DNA of 64,000 bases from Mycolicibacterium peregrinum (GTDB lineage Bacteria > Actinomycetota > Actinomycetes > Mycobacteriales > Mycobacteriaceae). The stretch is taken from NCBI RefSeq assembly GCF_001665785.1, contig NZ_LZSO01000041.1, positions 1 through 64,000 on the forward strand, written 5' to 3'. Position numbers and translations under genes: made by a program. Each line of letters begins with the position of its first letter. Positions within the stretch are counted from its first letter, which is position 1. The notes beneath the pieces were generated by a model, which saw only the letters and a list, made by a program, of their open reading frames with translations, was not told the origin of the DNA and searched no databases. This document shows positions 17,147 through 27,390 of the stretch, piece by piece.

Positions 17147-17899
17147 GTGACCGTCGAACAGTTGCGTGGCCTGACCGCCGTGGGGGCCGTACTTTCGCCC
17201 CTGGCCGGCAGCGGCCCGCGCACGGATGCCGTGGTCGCGCGGATTTCCGACGCGATCGGCCTCGGGGTGATCGCGGACGGGGAACAACTTCCGAGCGAAA
17301 TCGACCTGGCCACCCAGCTGGGCGTATCGACCATGACGCTGCGTGAAGCGCTGGCCATCTTGCGGCAGCAGGGGCTGGTGGTGACGAAGCGAGGTCGCGG
17401 CGGGGGAAGTTTCGTGCGCGCCTCGGCCGAAGACGTGCACTCCCGGTCGCTGGCGCTGTTACAGGAGCTGACCGTCGAGGGGTTGCGCGACCTGGGGGAT
17501 GAACACTTTGCGGTCGCCGGCGCCACCGCCGTTTTGGCGAGCCGCCGGGCCGTCACCGCCGACATCGCGCGTCTCCGGACACTGACCGGCCGGCTCGCGG
17601 TCAGCGAGGACCCGATCGCCAGCCGTCGCGCCGACAGCCGGTTCCAGATCGAGGTGGCCGTGTGTTCCCAGTCCGCGCGCCTCACCCGCGCCGAGGTGAA
17701 CATGCAAGCCGAACTGTCGGCCATGGTCTGGCTGCCCCGTTTGGGGTTGGATCCGGCGGAGGAGGCGGCCAGGCATAACCTTCTGATCGACGCCATCGAG
17801 GCCGGGGATCAGGTGGGCGCGCGATCGTTGGCAGAGGACTACAGCGCACTGACCATCCGACGGCTCATCGGCCTGCGGATGGAGCTCGCCAGAACATGA
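17147..17899 (+). CDS. GntR-family regulator (FadR subfamily)
   Basis: 250 residues. A winged helix at about 27-90 (IGLGVIADGEQLPSEIDLATQLGVSTMTLREAL, then LRQQGLVVTKRGRGGGSFV) and a helical FCD-type effector domain (DEHFAVAGATAVLASRRA, FQIEVAV, HNLLIDAIEAGD). GTG at 17147 follows GGAGGA by 5-6 bases. Divergent from the amine operon, so the probable regulator of it; PipR of piperidine-using mycobacteria is also a GntR protein. A soluble Cache protein is 49 bases downstream. Confidence 0.92.
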   Translation: MTVEQLRGLTAVGAVLSPLAGSGPRTDAVVARISDAIGLGVIADGEQLPSEIDLATQLGVSTMTLREALAILRQQGLVVTKRGRGGGSFVRASAEDVHSRSLALLQELTVEGLRDLGDEHFAVAGATAVLASRRAVTADIARLRTLTGRLAVSEDPIASRRADSRFQIEVAVCSQSARLTRAEVNMQAELSAMVWLPRLGLDPAEEAARHNLLIDAIEAGDQVGARSLAEDYSALTIRRLIGLRMELART

Positions 17900-17948
17900 G
17901 TCCCGGGTTGGCCCGGCTGATGCCGATACAGATGGAAGGGCATTCGAG

Positions 17949-18698
17949 ATGATGGCGAACGGAGCGGACCCCGCGTTTCGCGCCGATGACGATGCGGCAC
18001 TCGAGTCGGTGGCAGGGGCGGTGACCGCAGTCGTCGAGAATGTCTTTGCCTCGCTGAGCGCCATCGCGGCGGCCACCACCGCGCTGTGGGCCGGCGTCGA
18101 GGATTCCGGCGGGCAGCCCCGCTCGGCCGATCTGGCGGCGCTGCGTGACCCGGTGATCGGGGAACTGCAGCGGCAGAGCCGGTTGGTGAACGGGGTCGGA
18201 TTTGTCGCCGCCGACGGTGTATTGGCCGATGTTCCGCGTTACCTGGAGTGGTGGCGTACCGACTCCAAGACCGATACCGCGCAGCGCCTCGCGCTCGATC
18301 TCAATCCGGGCAGCGAGTACTTCTACGACTACTCCACGATGGAGTGGTACGCGGTGCCCCGCGACCGCGGCACCCGGTGGGTGCACGGGCCGTATCTCGA
18401 TTACACCGGCGTCGATCTCTACGTGTGTACGTTCGCCGTCCCGGTCACCTCCGAGCGCGGGCAGTTCCTCGGTGTGGCGGGGGCCGACGTGCCGGTGGCG
18501 CGACTGGACACCGCACTCCTGCCGACATTCGCGGCGCACCGCACTCCGCTGGCGCTCACCAACGCCGAGGGCCGGGTGATCGTCGCCAACGACGCCGAGC
18601 ACGTCCCCGGATCTCGGCTCGAGAACCTGAGTTCACGTCCGGCGCTGCCGGTGTCCGCGCCGCCATGGTCGTTGGTGTCACTGAGCGGCAACTCCTAA
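17949..18698 (+). CDS. Soluble Cache-domain ligand-binding protein
   Basis: 249 residues with no signal peptide and no membrane helix. It contains a dCache-like sensor core: VGFVAADGVLADVPRYLEWW, the YFYDYSTMEWYAVPRD segment (FYDY/WY residues typically contact amine or amino-acid ligands), VHGPYLDYTGVDLYVCTFAVPV and FLGVAGADVPVARLD. Cache domains normally sit outside the cell in receptors. Here one stands alone in the cytoplasm after a GntR regulator, probably in one transcript; it may be the ligand sensor for that regulator. GGAAGGG is 8 bases before ATG. Confidence 0.78.
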   Translation: MMANGADPAFRADDDAALESVAGAVTAVVENVFASLSAIAAATTALWAGVEDSGGQPRSADLAALRDPVIGELQRQSRLVNGVGFVAADGVLADVPRYLEWWRTDSKTDTAQRLALDLNPGSEYFYDYSTMEWYAVPRDRGTRWVHGPYLDYTGVDLYVCTFAVPVTSERGQFLGVAGADVPVARLDTALLPTFAAHRTPLALTNAEGRVIVANDAEHVPGSRLENLSSRPALPVSAPPWSLVSLSGNS

Positions 18699-18714
18699 GG
18701 GCCGCAACCCGTAT

Positions 18715-18743
18715 GGGGCCGACCCGAGTGCCCGGTCGGCCCC
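18715..18743. terminator. Bidirectional hairpin between convergent genes
   Basis: A perfect 10-bp GC stem, GGGGCCGACC and GGTCGGCCCC, with a 9-base loop. It lies between the Cache gene stop (18698) and the glutamate dehydrogenase stop (18750). No T-run follows, as is common in mycobacteria. Confidence 0.65.
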
Positions 18744-18749
18744 GGGTGC

Positions 18750-21700
18750 TCAGCGGACCACAGTGTCGGTGTGCCGGAGTAGCAGCGCGAGTTCCGCGTG
18801 CACGGTGACACCGCGGGCGACGTCGATGACGCTGTCGCGACCCAACTCGGCGCGCATCCGGCCGAACCGGGCCAGTGCCGCCGCAGATTGGTGCCGCCAG
18901 TGGTGCAGCGCGTCATCGGGGTCGTCGGCCAGTGTGAGCACGGCGGCCGTCAGCTGATGGTGGGTGTCGGCGAACTGGTCGTGCACGGCGCCGGCGCCCA
19001 TGGCGTCCCACCAATTGGACGCGGTATGCGCCCGCAATCCCCGTTCGATCCAGTCCAGGTCGAGCTGATCGTCGACCGCCAGGAACGTATCGGCCACGAC
19101 TCTGATGTCCACGCCGATTCTGGTGGCCGTGTTGCTCAGATCCAGTGCTTCCGAGCGCAACCGCGGCCAGCGGTCACCGTAGGTGTCGCGGTGGTCGTGC
19201 AGCCTGTCGACGTGTCGGCGGTAACCCGCGACGGTGGCGCCGATGTCGAAGTTGCTGCCGTGGCGACGCAGGAGCCGCCCGGCGGTGTGTTCGATGAAGT
19301 GCTGCACCGCGTGGAGTGCGTCCCAACGCTGCGCCGGGGCGCCGGCAGTCTGCACCAGTGCCGCCTGCCACATGGTGTCGACGCCGAAGAGGTGCCGCAC
19401 CACCGAATAGGCCGCGGCCACCGCCGGAGTGGGCACGCCCAGGCGTTCTTCGAGCTGGTAGATCAGGCCCGGACCGACGTGGTTGATCAGGTCGTCGGCG
19501 ATCTGGGTCGCGATGATCTCCCGGGCCAGCCGATGGGACGCGATGTCGGCGTCGAGCAGCCCGCGGAACGCAGTCGGGAAGTACTCGCGCAGGGCGGGGG
19601 AGAAGTTCGGATCGTCCGGCACCGCGGAGTCCAGCAATTCGTCACGCACGACGTTCTTCGAATGCGCCAGCAGGACGGCGATCTCCGGGCGGGTCAGGCC
19701 CCGGCCCGCCCGGGTGCGGGAGACGAGTTCGGCTCTGCTGGGCAGTATTTCGGCCACGCGGCTGATGCCGGAGGCCCGTTCCAGATTGTCGATCAGCCGT
19801 TCGTGGCGGTTGAGCAGCTGGGCGGCTTGGGCCTCGGCCAGACTGATGGCCAGCACCTGATTCTCGCAGCTGCCGAGCACTGCACCCGCGACCTCGTCCT
19901 GGCAGGCCGCCAGCAACTCGTCGCGGCCGTCGGCGCTGACCCGCTGCGCATGAAGTGCCGATTGCAGGGCGATCTTGAGGTTGACCTCGCGGTCGGACGT
20001 GGCCACGCCCGCGGCGTTGTCGATGAAGTCGGCGTTGATACGGCCGCCGGCCAAGGCGTATTCGATGCGGGCCCGCTGGGTGAACCCGAGGTTTCCGCCC
20101 TCACCGACCACCGCGACCCGCAGCTCCTCGGCGTTGACGCGGATGGCGTCGTTCACCGGATCGGCTGCCTCGGTGTTGTTTTCGCGCCCCGACTTCACAT
20201 AGGTGCCGATGCCGCCGTTCCACAGGAGATCCGCGTCGGCGGTGAGGATGGCGCGGATGATGTCGTTGGGGGTGACGCCATCGGTGGTGATGCCGAGCAC
20301 CGCACGCGCCTCGGCGGGCAGTTCGATGCGTTTGGCGTGGCGCGACCAGACCCCGCCGCCGGGGGACAGTGCGGTGCGGTCGTAGTCGTCCCAGCTGCTG
20401 CCCGTCATGGCGGCCAACCGGGCCCGCTCGGCGTAACCGGCCCGCGGGTCGGGATCCGGGTCGATGAAGACGTGGCGGTGATCGAAGGCGGCGATCAGTC
20501 TGAGGTTGGGCGACAACAGCATTCCGTTGCCGAATACATCACCCGACATGTCGCCGATCCCGACGACGGTGATGGGGTCGGCGTCGGCATCGCGACCCAG
20601 GTCGGCGAAGTGTGCGCGTACCGACACCCAGGCCCCGCGAGCGGTGATGCCCATCTCCTTGTGGTCGTATCCCGCCGAACCGCCCGAGGCGAACGCGTCT
20701 CCCAGCCAGAAACCGCGATTCGTCGCCAGGTCGTTGGCGACATCGGAGAAACGGGCGGTGCCCTTGTCTGCAGCCACCACCAGGTAGGTGTCGTTTCCGC
20801 CGTACGTGACGGTGTCGTCGGGCGGGCACACTCGATCGCCGACGAGGTTGTCGGTGAGATCGAGCAACCCGGCGACGAACGTCCGATAGGCCTGCTCGAC
20901 GCTGACCGTCGGGTTCTTGCGCACGAATGCGCCCTTGGCGCCGACCGGCACGATCGGTGAGTTCTTTACGGTCTGGGTCTTCATCAGCCCGAGGACCTCG
21001 GTGCGGTAGTCCTCGGGACGGTCGGAGAATCGGAGCCCGCCGCGGGCCACCGGACCGCTGCGGGCGTGGATCCCCTCGACGTCCTCGCTGTCGACGAAGA
21101 TCTCGCGGAACGGAACGATCGGTCCGCGCGGCTGCAGCATCGAGGAGTCGATCAGGTACGACGCGTGGCGCTTGGGCCGACCGTCCAGATCACGCTGAAA
21201 CCAGTTGGTGCGCAACGTCGCCGACACGAACGAGGCGAATGCCCGCAGGATCCGGTCCTCGTCGACCGACGTGGTCGCCTCGATGAGGTTCTCCAGGCGG
21301 CGCCCTACGTCCGCTGTCTGCGATTCCCGGTCGCGTAACTGCGGGTCGAACCGGGCCGTGAACAGGTCGACCAGGGTGGCGACGAAGTCGGCGTGCTTGG
21401 TCAACGTGTCGATGACGTAGCTGTCCGACATGGCCAATCCGGCCTGGCGTAGGAACCGGCTGGCCGAGCGCACCAGGACGACCTCGTGCCATGTGATGTC
21501 TGCCGAAATGATCAGGCGGGCGTAGTCGTCGATCAGGAAACCATGGGCGGCGCGGGCGGCGAACGCGTCGGCCACCTTGTCCTTGCTGTCCGTGCTCCAG
21601 CCGTCGGGCGCGACGAAATCGAACACCGAGACAGTCAGCGGACGCCCGGCGGCTTCGGCCGTGTGCTGGGCCGCCACCTGCAGGCCGAAGTGCTCGAACA

Positions 21701-21890
21701 GGGCGCATGCCTCGGTGAGTAACGGCGCCGGGTCGGCCCAGGCGACCACGGCGCGGGTGGTGTCCGCCGCGTCGTGATCGACGAAGTCCATGTGTTCGCG
21801 CGGCGGCGTGCCCGGCGACTGCGTCCCGTCGAGCACCTCGGTGGTCCATGCGGTGTCCCGCGGGGCGGCGGTGGCGAAGCCAGAGCCCAT
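18750..21890 (-). CDS. NAD-specific glutamate dehydrogenase, 115-kDa type
   Basis: 1046 residues. It has the large-GDH core: PFREIFVDSEDVEGIHARSGPVARGGLRFSDR, then LGLMKTQTVKNSPIVPVGAKGAFV (catalytic lysines), GGNDTYLVVAADKGTARFSD, GGSAGYDHKEMGITARGAW and VVGIGDMSGDVFGNGML. Mycobacterial Gdh (Rv2476c-like) is about 1600 residues; this one lacks much of the N-terminal ACT-rich part and fits the 115-kDa class. ATG at 21890 is chosen because GGAGGG lies 7 bases upstream. Divergent from the aminotransferase operon; likely turns glutamate from transamination and gamma-glutamyl hydrolysis back to 2-oxoglutarate. Confidence 0.9.
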   Translation of the reverse strand: MGSGFATAAPRDTAWTTEVLDGTQSPGTPPREHMDFVDHDAADTTRAVVAWADPAPLLTEACALFEHFGLQVAAQHTAEAAGRPLTVSVFDFVAPDGWSTDSKDKVADAFAARAAHGFLIDDYARLIISADITWHEVVLVRSASRFLRQAGLAMSDSYVIDTLTKHADFVATLVDLFTARFDPQLRDRESQTADVGRRLENLIEATTSVDEDRILRAFASFVSATLRTNWFQRDLDGRPKRHASYLIDSSMLQPRGPIVPFREIFVDSEDVEGIHARSGPVARGGLRFSDRPEDYRTEVLGLMKTQTVKNSPIVPVGAKGAFVRKNPTVSVEQAYRTFVAGLLDLTDNLVGDRVCPPDDTVTYGGNDTYLVVAADKGTARFSDVANDLATNRGFWLGDAFASGGSAGYDHKEMGITARGAWVSVRAHFADLGRDADADPITVVGIGDMSGDVFGNGMLLSPNLRLIAAFDHRHVFIDPDPDPRAGYAERARLAAMTGSSWDDYDRTALSPGGGVWSRHAKRIELPAEARAVLGITTDGVTPNDIIRAILTADADLLWNGGIGTYVKSGRENNTEAADPVNDAIRVNAEELRVAVVGEGGNLGFTQRARIEYALAGGRINADFIDNAAGVATSDREVNLKIALQSALHAQRVSADGRDELLAACQDEVAGAVLGSCENQVLAISLAEAQAAQLLNRHERLIDNLERASGISRVAEILPSRAELVSRTRAGRGLTRPEIAVLLAHSKNVVRDELLDSAVPDDPNFSPALREYFPTAFRGLLDADIASHRLAREIIATQIADDLINHVGPGLIYQLEERLGVPTPAVAAAYSVVRHLFGVDTMWQAALVQTAGAPAQRWDALHAVQHFIEHTAGRLLRRHGSNFDIGATVAGYRRHVDRLHDHRDTYGDRWPRLRSEALDLSNTATRIGVDIRVVADTFLAVDDQLDLDWIERGLRAHTASNWWDAMGAGAVHDQFADTHHQLTAAVLTLADDPDDALHHWRHQSAAALARFGRMRAELGRDSVIDVARGVTVHAELALLLRHTDTVVR

Positions 21891-21950
21891 GGCGTGTCCC
21901 TCCATTCGAGTCGTGCCGTTCGGCGCCCACAGTGTCGAGGACTTCGCCCG

Positions 21951-22005
21951 TCGCCGGAATCGCCAATATGGACAGTCGGGTTGGAAATATTGTCCAATCC
22001 GGCGA
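21951..22005. promoter_or_regulatory. Long imperfect palindrome in the gdh-gabT divergent promoter region
   Basis: 17-base arms at 21951-21967 and 21989-22005, matching at 14 of 17 positions, separated by 21 bases. The inner part of the right arm reads ATTGTCCAATCC. The placement between two divergent genes of one pathway fits a shared operator; the PucR protein at 27391 is the nearest candidate regulator. Confidence 0.55.
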
Positions 22006-22066
22006 TAGGCGTGATGGTTGTGTCATTCGTAGGCTGGCGCCCACATCGACGGAAGGAACGAGCGAG

Positions 22067-23425
22067 ATGACAATGCTCGACACGGTGATCGGCGGTCCGG
22101 ACCTGCGTCAGGAACGTCGACTGGTCACCGAGGTGCCAGGCCCGCGGTCCCGCGAACTGGCGGCCCGCCGCGCCGGCGCGCTGCCCGCGGGACTGGCCAG
22201 CAGCGCTCCGGTCTACGCCGCTGCCGCCGGGGGCGGCGTGATCGTCGACGTCGACGGCAACTCGTTCGTCGATCTGGGCAGCGGCATCGCTGTCACCACC
22301 GTCGGCAACGCCGCGCCGGCGGTCGTCGAGCGCGCCGCCGACCAGCTGGCCCGCTACACCCACACCTGTTTCCTGGCCACCCCCTACGAGCCCTACATCG
22401 AGGTGGCCGAAGCGCTCAACCGGCTCACTCCCGGAACCCACGAGAAGCGCACCGTGCTGTTCAACACCGGTAGCGAGGCAGTGGAGAACGCCGTCAAGTA
22501 CGCCCGCGCCGCCACCAAGCGGCCGGCCGTCGTGGTGTTCGACCATGCGTTCCACGGTCGTTCGCTGCTGACGATGACCATGACCGCCAAGAACCAGCCC
22601 TACAAGCACAGCTTCGGACCGTTCGCCCCCGAGGTGTACCGCGCGCCGATGGCCTACTCGTACCGCTGGCCGTCGGGTCCGGAGAATTGTGCCGCCGAGG
22701 CCTTCAGCCAGTTCGCCCAACTCGTCGACGCCCAGATCGGCGCTGATTCGGTGGCCTGCGTCGTGGTCGAACCCATCCAGGGCGAAGGCGGATTCATCGT
22801 TCCCGCAGACGGTTTCCTGCGCTCGGTGGCCGACTTCTGTCGCGACCGCGGCATCCTGTTGGTCGCCGACGAGGTGCAGGCCGGCATCGCCCGCACCGGA
22901 ACATGGTTCGCCAGTGAGCACGACGGCTTGGTGCCCGACATGATCGTCACCGCCAAGGGCCTGGCCGGCGGCATGCCGCTGGCGGCCGTCACCGGACGCG
23001 CCGACATCATGGACGCCGCGCATCCGGGCGGCATCGGAGGCACCTACAGCGGCAATCCGGTGGCCTGCGCGGCCGCCCTGGGCGTCTTCGACGAGATCGA
23101 GAACCATCAGTTGCTCGACCGGGCGCAAGCCATCGGCGACATCCTGGTGCGTGAACTGCGTGGCATCGCCGCCACGACAGAGGTTCTCGGCGACATCCGT
23201 GGCCGCGGCGCCATGATCGCCGCCGAGCTCGTCGTTCCCGGTACCCGCACCCCCAACCGCGACGCCGTGGCCGCGGTCACCCGGCACTGCCTGAACAACG
23301 GCGTTCTGACGCTGACCGCCGGCACCTTCGGCAACGTGCTGCGCTTCCTGCCGCCGCTGTCGATCTCCGATGACCTGCTCATCGATGCGCTGGGGGTTGT
23401 ACGCGACGCCTTCGCCGCGCTCTGA
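22067..23425 (+). CDS. gabT: Class III aminotransferase (4-aminobutyrate / 5-aminovalerate transaminase)
   Basis: 452 residues, normal for GabT/DavT. NTGSEAVENAVK (133-144) binds PLP phosphate, DHAFHGRS (159-166), VADEVQAGIARTG with the PLP-ring aspartate, and K297 in TAKGLAGGMPL forms the Schiff base. Because the next genes handle glutarate and glutaryl-CoA, 5-aminovalerate is the likelier amino donor, giving glutarate semialdehyde and glutamate. ATG at 22067 follows GGAAGG. First gene of the operon ending at 27284. Confidence 0.92.
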   Translation: MTMLDTVIGGPDLRQERRLVTEVPGPRSRELAARRAGALPAGLASSAPVYAAAAGGGVIVDVDGNSFVDLGSGIAVTTVGNAAPAVVERAADQLARYTHTCFLATPYEPYIEVAEALNRLTPGTHEKRTVLFNTGSEAVENAVKYARAATKRPAVVVFDHAFHGRSLLTMTMTAKNQPYKHSFGPFAPEVYRAPMAYSYRWPSGPENCAAEAFSQFAQLVDAQIGADSVACVVVEPIQGEGGFIVPADGFLRSVADFCRDRGILLVADEVQAGIARTGTWFASEHDGLVPDMIVTAKGLAGGMPLAAVTGRADIMDAAHPGGIGGTYSGNPVACAAALGVFDEIENHQLLDRAQAIGDILVRELRGIAATTEVLGDIRGRGAMIAAELVVPGTRTPNRDAVAAVTRHCLNNGVLTLTAGTFGNVLRFLPPLSISDDLLIDALGVVRDAFAAL

Positions 23426-23474
23426 CCTGGCCGCCCAAGACCTCACCCACCGAATATCGCCAAGGAGTTCCCTC

Positions 23475-24671
23475 ATGACGCTGACCGCCTCCGCCCCGTC
23501 GTCCGCCAAGACCTACGCGCCGCTGGAGCTGTTCGACATCAACCGCCTGCTCGATCAGGACGAACGCGACATCGCCGCGACGGTCCGGCAGTTCGTCGAC
23601 ACCCGGCTGAAGCCGAACGTCGAGGGCTGGTTCGAATCCGCCACGCTGCCCAAGGAACTGGCCAAGGAGTTCGGCGGTCTCGGGGTTCTCGGCATGCACC
23701 TGGACGGTTACGGCTGCGCGGGCACCAGCGCGGTGAGCTACGGACTGGCATGTATGGAGCTGGAGGCCGGCGACAGCGGGTTCCGCAGCTTCGTCTCCGT
23801 ACAGGGTTCGCTGTCGATGTTCTCGATCTACCGCTTCGGTTCCGAGGAGCAGAAGCAGGAGTGGCTGCCCAAGCTGGCCGCCGGTGAGGCGATCGGCTGC
23901 TTCGGCCTGACCGAGCCCGACTTCGGCTCGAATCCTGGCGGCATGCGCACGCGGGCCCGCCGGGATGGAAGCGACTGGGTGCTCAACGGCACCAAGATGT
24001 GGATCACCAACGGCAACCTCGCCGACGTGGCCACCGTATGGGCCCAGACCGACGATGGAATCCGCGGATTCCTGGTGCCCACCGACACCCCGGGGTTCAC
24101 CGCCAACGAGATCCACAAGAAGCTGTCGTTGCGGGCCTCGGTCACCTCCGAGCTCGTGCTGGACAACGTCCGCCTGCCTTCCTCGGCGATGCTGCCCGAG
24201 GCCCGCGGATTGTCCGGCCCGCTGTCGTGCCTGAACGAGGCGCGGTTCGGCATCGTGTTCGGTGCGCTCGGCGCGGCCCGCGACAGCCTGGAGACCGCGA
24301 TCGCCTACACCCAGAGCCGCGACGTGTTCGACCGGCCGCTGTCGAGCTACCAGCTCACCCAGGAGAAGCTGGCCAACATGACCCTCGAACTGGGCAAGGG
24401 CGTCTTGCTGGCACTGCACCTGGGTCGGATCAAGGACGCCGAAGGTGTGCGTCCGGAACAGGTTTCGCTCGGCAAGCTCAACAACGTCCGCGAAGCGATT
24501 GCCATCGCCCGGGAATGCCGGACCCTGCTGGGCGGCAGCGGCATCACCCTGGAGTACTCACCGCTGCGCCACGCCAACAACCTCGAATCGGTGCTGACCT
24601 ACGAGGGAACCTCCGAGATGCACCTGCTCGCGATCGGCAAGGCGCTCACCGGCCAGGCCGCGTTCCGCTGA
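23475..24671 (+). CDS. gcdH: Glutaryl-CoA dehydrogenase
   Basis: 398 residues. R104 in FRSFVSVQGSLSM corresponds to the carboxylate-binding arginine of glutaryl-CoA dehydrogenases; LTEPDFGSNPGGM and WITNG bind FAD; catalytic base E377 in LTYEGTSEMHLL. It oxidises and decarboxylates glutaryl-CoA to crotonyl-CoA and CO2. AAGGAG lies 7 bases before ATG. Second gene of the operon. Confidence 0.92.
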   Translation: MTLTASAPSSAKTYAPLELFDINRLLDQDERDIAATVRQFVDTRLKPNVEGWFESATLPKELAKEFGGLGVLGMHLDGYGCAGTSAVSYGLACMELEAGDSGFRSFVSVQGSLSMFSIYRFGSEEQKQEWLPKLAAGEAIGCFGLTEPDFGSNPGGMRTRARRDGSDWVLNGTKMWITNGNLADVATVWAQTDDGIRGFLVPTDTPGFTANEIHKKLSLRASVTSELVLDNVRLPSSAMLPEARGLSGPLSCLNEARFGIVFGALGAARDSLETAIAYTQSRDVFDRPLSSYQLTQEKLANMTLELGKGVLLALHLGRIKDAEGVRPEQVSLGKLNNVREAIAIARECRTLLGGSGITLEYSPLRHANNLESVLTYEGTSEMHLLAIGKALTGQAAFR

Positions 24672-24699
24672 ACCGCTGCAACCTGATTGGGGCAATCGA

Positions 24700-26168
24700 A
24701 TGACCATGCACACACCTGCACAACTGCAACACCTCATTGCCGGGCAATGGGTTTCGGGCGAGGGTGACGGCATCCGCAGCCTCGACCCTTCGCGGCCACA
24801 GTCCGTCGTCGCCGAAGGCGCCGCCGCGAGCGCGGACAATCTCGAGACGGCGGTAGCCGCGGCCGCCGAGTCTTCTCGCGCGTGGGCCGCCACCCCGATG
24901 GCCGAGCGTGGTGCCGTGCTGCTCGCTGCGGCAGCGGTCCTCGACGGCCACGCCGCCGAGTGGGGCCGCGACCTGTCGGTCGAAGAAGGCAAGACGTTGG
25001 CCGAAGGTGTCGGTGAGGTGCGTCGCGCCGCCCAGATCCTTCGCTACTACGGCAACGAAGGTGACCGTCAGGCCGGCGAGATCTATGCCTCCCCGCGCGC
25101 CGGTGAACAGATTCTGGTCACCCGCAAGCCGGTGGGCGTGGTCGGGGTCATCACCCCGTTCAACTTTCCCATCGCGATCCCGGCGTGGAAGATCGCGCCG
25201 GCCCTGATCTACGGCAACTCGGTGGTGTGGAAACCCGCCAGCACCGTGCCGCTGCTCGCCACGCATCTGGCGCGCGCACTCGACAGTGCGGGCCTGCCCG
25301 CGGGCGTGCTCAACCTGCTCATCGGCGGATCACCCATCGGCGACGGCATCGTCAACCACGCGGGCGTCGATGCCGTCACCTTCACCGGATCGACCGGCAT
25401 CGGACGGCGGATCGCGAGCATGGCGGCCGCGCGAGGGGTTCCAGCGCAGGCCGAGATGGGCGGGAAGAACGCCGCGGTCGTACTCGACGATGCCGACCTG
25501 GACCTGGCGGTCGAGCAGGTGATGTTGGGTGCATTCCGCTCCACCGGTCAAAAGTGCACGGCCACATCCCGCTTGATCCTCACCGAGGGCATCGCCGACC
25601 GCTTCCTGAACGCGCTCGCCGACCGCGCAGGCGCGCTCGTCGTGGGCAATCCGGTCGACGAGGCCACGCAGATGGGACCGGTCGTCAGCGAGTCGGCGCA
25701 CAAGACCATCACCACCGGAATCGAAACCGCGCGGACCCAGGGCGCCACCATCCTGGCCGGCGGTCAGCCCTACACCGACGAGACCCGGGCCGGCGGCTAC
25801 TTCGTCGCGCCCACCGTCGTCGAACTCGGTGACGGCCCGGCAAACGTGTGGACCGACGAGCTGTTCGGCCCGGTGCTCGCGGTGCGCCGCGCCGCCGACG
25901 CCGAGGAAGCGTTCACGCTGGCCAACGACAGCGAATTCGGTCTCTCGGCAGCGGTTTTCACCCAGGACCTGACCCGGGCCCTGGAAGCCGTCGAGCACCT
26001 CGACGTCGGGGTGCTGCACGTCAACTCCGAATCGGCCGGGGCGGATCCGCACGTGCCGTTCGGTGGTGCCAAGAAGAGCGGTCTTGGCCCCAAGGAGCAG
26101 GGATCGGCGGCCCGCGAATTCTTCACCCACACCACCACGGTGTACCTGCGTGGCGGAGCCCCGCGCTC

Positions 26169-26172
<4 letters not shown>
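24700..26172 (+). CDS. Semialdehyde dehydrogenase (glutarate / 2-oxoglutarate semialdehyde type)
   Basis: 490 residues. PFNFPIAIPAWK (153-164), NAD-binding FTGSTGIGRR, general base E252 in AEMGGKNAAVV and nucleophile C286 in STGQKCTATSR. The GEQILVTRKPVGVVGVITPFNFP and QKCTATSR patterns are those of the KGSA-dehydrogenase branch. By context it oxidises glutarate semialdehyde to glutarate. Its stop overlaps the CoA-transferase start (ATGA). It is distinct from the shorter enzyme at 8260. Confidence 0.9.
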
Positions 26173-27284
<1,112 letters not shown>

Positions 27285-27292
27285 CCGGCGCC

Positions 27293-27326
27293 CGGTATGC
27301 CGTCGATGAAAATCGACGGCATACCG
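27293..27326 (+). terminator. 15-bp perfect hairpin after the CoA-transferase gene
   Basis: CGGTATGCCGTCGAT, loop GAAA, then the exact complement. The GNRA tetraloop makes it very stable. It starts 8 bases after the operon stop and precedes the PucR gene, so it separates the two transcripts. No T-run. Confidence 0.8.
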
Positions 27327-27364
27327 CTGCCGGGACGCCGACCGCTTCGACAACGGTCCTAGCA

Positions 27365-27380
27365 TTAACTGTGGTGTTAA
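27365..27380. promoter_or_regulatory. TTAAC-N6-GTTAA repeat upstream of pucR
   Basis: A short inverted repeat 10 bases before the ATG at 27391, in the only AT-rich patch of the intergenic region. It could be an autoregulatory site or part of the -10 region; the arms are only 5 bp. Confidence 0.35.
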
Positions 27381-27390
27381 GTGATGTCCC

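Noticed and set aside
18798..20960. 720-codon plus-strand open frame
   Set aside because: It lies wholly antisense to the glutamate dehydrogenase, has no recognisable motifs, and follows the codon-position GC bias of the real gene on the other strand.
21635..23509. 624-codon minus-strand open frame opposite gabT
   Set aside because: Low-complexity His/Gly/Arg composition typical of an antisense shadow; gabT on the plus strand has all PLP-enzyme motifs.
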